Shown: piece after piece, positions 61,188 to 64,000 of the stretch
Layout: every line of letters begins with the position of its first letter
How positions within the stretch are numbered: the stretch's first letter is position 1
NCBI GenBank assembly: GCA_000431315.1
Contig: HF989717.1
Location: 1-64,000 of the forward strand
Length of the DNA stretch: 64,000 nucleotides
Reading direction: 5' to 3'
DNA from: Brachyspira sp. CAG:484
GTDB taxonomy: Bacteria; Cyanobacteriota; Vampirovibrionia; Gastranaerophilales; Gastranaerophilaceae
Notes under the pieces: generated by a model
Database searches by the model: none
Seen by the model: the letters and a program-made list of their open reading frames with translations, nothing else
What the model was told of the DNA's origin: nothing
Translations under genes and position numbers: made by a program

Positions 61188-62523
61188 AACCCCGTTTTTT
61201 CTGCCATATCAATTAAGATGGCTGAACGATAATTCAAAAGTAAAAATATGGGAGAAATCCCGAAGAATTGGTGCAACTTATGTTCAAAGCTATGAGGACG
61301 TAAGGGATTGCGTCAAACGCACTGTTCCTGCTGTGTGGTTTTCATCAGCCGATGAATCTGCCGCTCGTGAGTACATTGACTATTGCAAAATATGGGCGAA
61401 TTTATTTAATGTTGCCGCAAAAGACCTGGGCGAACAGGTCTTGGATAAAGAAAAAGATGTAAAAGCCTACGTTATAGCTTTTTCAAACGGCACAAAAATT
61501 CACGCATTATCTTCAAACCCTAAAGGTTTTCGTTCCAAGGGTGGAAAAGTTGTACTTGATGAATTCGCATTTCACAACAACCCTGCTGAACTTTGGAAAG
61601 CGGCACGACCTTGTATTACGTGGGGATATCCTTTAAGGATTCTTTCAACTCATAACGGTCAAAGCTGTCTTTATTACAGATTCTTGGATCAGGTTGAAAA
61701 AGGAAAATTAAACTGGTCGCATCACAAAACCCCGATTCAGCTTGCAGTAGATGAAGGCTTGATAGATAAAATCTACGGCAGACCGACAACGCAAGCAGAA
61801 CGTGAGGAGTGGCTGAATGAAGAGCGAAAAAACTGCTTTGACGATTACACGTGGTTACAAGAATATTGCTGTGTTGCGATTGATGAAGCGTGTGCATTTC
61901 TTCCCTATGATTTGATTTCGACTTGTGAGATGCCGGATGTTTTAAAATCCCTTGATGAGATAAAAGGCGATTTGTATGTCGGAATTGATATAGGGAGAAG
62001 AAAAGATTTAACCGTTATCTGGTGCTTGGAACGATTTGAAAATTCAAAATACACAAGAAAAGTTAAAGTCTTGGAAAAAACACCATTCCATATCCAGTAC
62101 GAAATTATTTCAGAAATTCTGAGACACCCGAAACTTCGCAGATGCTGTATTGATTCAACCGGTATTGGAATGCAGTTAGCAGAAACCGCTCAAAGAGATT
62201 TCGGAAAATACAGAGTTGAGGCTGTAATGTTCACGAATAAATCAAAAGAGGAGATGGCATTTAACCTGCGAACCAATTTTGAAGATAAGTCGGTGTTTAT
62301 TCCCACAGACCACGATATTCGTGAAGATTTACACTCAATAAGAAGAGTTGCAACAAAAGCAGGAAATATCCGCTTTGATGCAGATACCGCAGAAGTCAAC
62401 GGACACGCTGACAGGTTTTGGGCATTAGCACTGGCGCTAATTGCCTGCTATGTGCCGTATTCGCCTGTAGAAATTGAAACAAGGAGAAGATATGAAACAT
62501 TAAAGATGACTCAAAATTTTTAG
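61171..62523 (+). CDS. Terminase large subunit (Mu gp28-like)
   Basis: 450 aa. ATPase: VKIWEKSRRIGATY (Walker A variant), VWFSSADESAAREYI, FRSKGGKVVLDEFAFH (Walker B). Nuclease: LYVGIDIGRRKDLTVIW, CCIDSTGIGMQLAE and NGHADRFWALALAL. It powers DNA packaging and cuts concatemers. In Mu the portal gene would follow; here a tail chaperone does. Confidence 0.9.
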   Translation: MPTKNKTPFFLPYQLRWLNDNSKVKIWEKSRRIGATYVQSYEDVRDCVKRTVPAVWFSSADESAAREYIDYCKIWANLFNVAAKDLGEQVLDKEKDVKAYVIAFSNGTKIHALSSNPKGFRSKGGKVVLDEFAFHNNPAELWKAARPCITWGYPLRILSTHNGQSCLYYRFLDQVEKGKLNWSHHKTPIQLAVDEGLIDKIYGRPTTQAEREEWLNEERKNCFDDYTWLQEYCCVAIDEACAFLPYDLISTCEMPDVLKSLDEIKGDLYVGIDIGRRKDLTVIWCLERFENSKYTRKVKVLEKTPFHIQYEIISEILRHPKLRRCCIDSTGIGMQLAETAQRDFGKYRVEAVMFTNKSKEEMAFNLRTNFEDKSVFIPTDHDIREDLHSIRRVATKAGNIRFDADTAEVNGHADRFWALALALIACYVPYSPVEIETRRRYETLKMTQNF

Positions 62524-62550
62524 AATCGATTTTAAGCCGTTTAAATTTAC

Positions 62551-62644
62551 TCAGACGATAATTTATACCACCCCGAACCTAAAAATTTAATACAGACGTT
62601 TTTGAACACTTTTTGAACGGGGTCAGAAGATAATTTAAATACCA
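62551..62644. repeat. Imperfect direct repeat in terminase-tail chaperone gap
   Basis: TCAGACGATAATTTATACCA (62551-62570) recurs as TCAGAAGATAATTTAAATACCA (62623-62644). Together with CCCCGAACC and TTTGAACGGGG it suggests a recombination scar where the portal-to-tube block would lie in related phages. Confidence 0.45.
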
Positions 62645-62665
62645 AAAATTTAGGAGACAAAAATT

Positions 62666-62995
62666 ATGCCAAAAGAATTAACATTACCATCCGGAAAAAT
62701 TGCAATCATTGAAAAGGGCAAAGGCAAAGATTTATTGCAGGCTCAAATCAAGGCAAAGACTTCAGATGAAATTCCCTACGCTCTTATAGCTGAACTTGTT
62801 GAAATTGATGGGCAAAAGCTCGTCTATGAGGATATCCTTGAAATGGACTTAGAAGACGTTTTATCTCTTCAAGGTGAAATTTCGGGGAAGTTATCAGTGG
62901 GGAAAGCAAAAGAACTTCCGGAGAAACCGGAAGAAAAAACGGAGATAGTAACAGCTCTGACATCTGCTCTTACCTCCCCGACAGCCAAAGCATAA
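62666..62995 (+). CDS. Tail assembly chaperone (gp41/E-like)
   Basis: 109 aa. KELTLPSGKIAIIEKGKGKDLLQAQIKA...IPYALIAELVEIDGQKLVYEDILEMDLEDVLSLQG is the pattern of phage tail chaperones that precede the tape measure gene. TAGGAGA is upstream. A second product is likely by -1 frameshift (next entry). Confidence 0.78.
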   Translation: MPKELTLPSGKIAIIEKGKGKDLLQAQIKAKTSDEIPYALIAELVEIDGQKLVYEDILEMDLEDVLSLQGEISGKLSVGKAKELPEKPEEKTEIVTALTSALTSPTAKA

Positions 62996-63138
62996 TACAT
63001 TTATGCAAAACTACCGGGTGGCAGTATTCAGAAATATCCGAAATGCCAATCCCAACTTTAGCCTACTGGTGCAATCAGTCAATAAAATACACGAATAAAC
63101 GTAACGAGGACTTTGAGGAACAATGCTCGATACAATGA
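62934..63138 (+). CDS. -1 frameshift extension of tail chaperone (E'-like)
   Basis: Starting at the AAAAAA run (62934-62939) the -1 frame is open to the TGA at 63136-63138. It has no start codon of its own between the zero-frame stop and the conserved part. It encodes GWQYSEISEMPIPTLAYWCN, matching the (W/Y)xxxEIxxMPxxxLxYW kind of E'-type tail chaperone C-termini. P2 E/E' and lambda G/GT use the same device. Confidence 0.6.
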
Positions 63139-64000
63139 TGAAAGTTTCATTAACTTTAGTCGCTTTCGACAAAATGTCGAGGGTTATTCGTGATGCTGTA
63201 AACAAATCCAATGATGAGTTTGATAAACTTCAGCGAGAAATCAAAAACACCTCAGATTTGTTAGACAAACTCGGTCAGAATATGACAAAAGTCGGAGGTG
63301 CATTGACACTTGCAGGAGGTGGACTTGCGTATAAACTTGGAATTACAGAGGCTATTCCTGAAGCATTCCAAATGGAACACAGATTAAGAGAACTCGGTAA
63401 TGTTGGACAGTTATCCGCAAAACAGCTTGAGGATATGGATAAACGTCTTGCATCAATATCCCGTTATACAAACCAGATGCGGCCTGAAATCGCAGAAGGT
63501 TTGAATGTACTTGTTGCATCAGGTATTGATCCGACAAAAGCCCTTGATTATATGAATGTTATCGGCAGAACCGCAACCGGTGAACAGGCAGCTATTGCAG
63601 ATATTTCAAGAACGGCTTTTGCCGTAAGTGATAACTTAAAAGTTCCTATTGATGATTTGGGAAAATCAATGGATATTCTTGCAATGTCCGGCAAAGAGGG
63701 ACGTTTTGAATTAAAGGATATGGCTGCGGCATTTCCGAGTTTAACAGCAGGTGCCGCTATGCTTGGAATGAAAGGGACGCCTGCCGTTGCATCTTTAGGT
63801 GCTGCCCTACAAGTTGCAATGAAAGGTGCCGGCGAGGCATCGGAAGCAGCAAATAACTTAGAAAACTTTATTCAAAAAGTCACATCTCCTCTTGCCGTAA
63901 AGAACTTTAAGGAAGTATTCGGAGTCAATCTCAAACAGGTTCTTTTAGATGCGGCCGCTCAAGGTCGTGATCCAATCTTAGAAGTAATCGAGATGATGAA
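63123..64000 (+). CDS. Tail tape measure protein, N-terminal part (cut by window end)
   Basis: 292 residues visible, open to the end. GAGGA lies 3 nt before ATG 63123. Coiled-coil start (MSRVIRDAVNKSNDEFDKLQREIKNTSDLLDKLGQNMTKVGGALTLAGGGLA), then ITEAIPEAFQMEHRLRELGNVGQLSAKQLEDM and GRTATGEQAAIADISRTAFAV, the TP901/PhageMin_Tail core. It sets tail length. Overlaps the chaperone extension by 16 nt. Confidence 0.9.
   Translation, partial: MLDTMMKVSLTLVAFDKMSRVIRDAVNKSNDEFDKLQREIKNTSDLLDKLGQNMTKVGGALTLAGGGLAYKLGITEAIPEAFQMEHRLRELGNVGQLSAKQLEDMDKRLASISRYTNQMRPEIAEGLNVLVASGIDPTKALDYMNVIGRTATGEQAAIADISRTAFAVSDNLKVPIDDLGKSMDILAMSGKEGRFELKDMAAAFPSLTAGAAMLGMKGTPAVASLGAALQVAMKGAGEASEAANNLENFIQKVTSPLAVKNFKEVFGVNLKQVLLDAAAQGRDPILEVIEMM

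Noticed and set aside
48441..64000. Classification as a transposable Mu-type prophage
   Set aside because: Structural genes are Mu/P2-like, but no MuA/MuB transposase or Mor regulator is in the window; the integration mode is unknown.
1..64000. Diversity-generating retroelement or retron
   Set aside because: No reverse transcriptase gene and no template/variable repeat pair seen.

Overview
The window looks like a chromosome segment of an AT-rich, gut-type bacterium of the Gastranaerophilales/Vampirovibrionia (Melainabacteria, non-photosynthetic relatives of Cyanobacteria), carrying an accessory island and a large part of a contractile-tailed prophage. The assignment is inference. It rests on several prepilins with the FTLAE(V/I)LIT core, an AsmA-type envelope protein, many TPR and exported proteins of unknown family, and frequent TTG/GTG starts. 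No rRNA, tRNA or CRISPR array was seen.

Layout. (1) 1-31 kb is mostly core genome: glmU, nifU-nifS, an AAA ATPase, and a leftward cluster running sigma factor > gcvPB > CoA-dehydratase-activase-like protein > membrane protein > miaA, followed by a large AsmA-like gene. Then come three prepilin genes, two sugar ABC permeases, TPR proteins, a HAD hydrolase, YbjQ-like and M48 proteins, an iron alcohol dehydrogenase, a DEDDh exonuclease and a DedA protein. One prepilin gene (16941-17718) is put out of frame by an 11-G tract, so it looks phase variable. Three genes have a -10 box exactly 6 nt before ATG and no Shine-Dalgarno site, which suggests leaderless mRNAs.

(2) 31-46 kb is an accessory island that starts where an epimerase gene has lost its NAD-binding N-terminus. 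It holds a SIR2-like DUF4917 protein, an 871-aa protein with a C-terminal ADP-ribosyltransferase (ART) toxin domain, two small proteins sharing one block, an HtpX-type protease, an ADP-ribosylglycohydrolase flanked by ~180-bp direct repeats, TPR and repeat proteins, and a 1509-aa SF1 helicase-Vsr nuclease resembling Hhe-type anti-phage proteins. It reads as a toxin/defence island.

(3) 46.4-64 kb is prophage. Two paralogous 180-aa tyrosine recombinases each have a ~180-bp segment bounded by 19-20-bp inverted repeats about 45 bp beyond their 3' ends. These look like two invertible switches, each upstream of a leftward gene or operon. The Mu/P2-like structural genes (protease, capsid, gp36/gp37-like, sheath, tube, DUF935 portal, gpF, gpG, two DNA methylases, a PAPS-reductase-like protein) run leftward. 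The terminase, tail chaperone (with a -1 frame extension) and tape measure run rightward. Relative to the Mu order, the portal-to-tube block appears removed from between terminase and tail chaperone, circularly permuted and inverted. One phage gene carries a 75-bp in-frame GC-rich palindromic insert.

The strongest candidates for undescribed biology are the paired recombinase/inverted-repeat modules, the ART toxin with a nearby ADP-ribosylglycohydrolase on a repeat-flanked cassette, and the poly-G prepilin switch.
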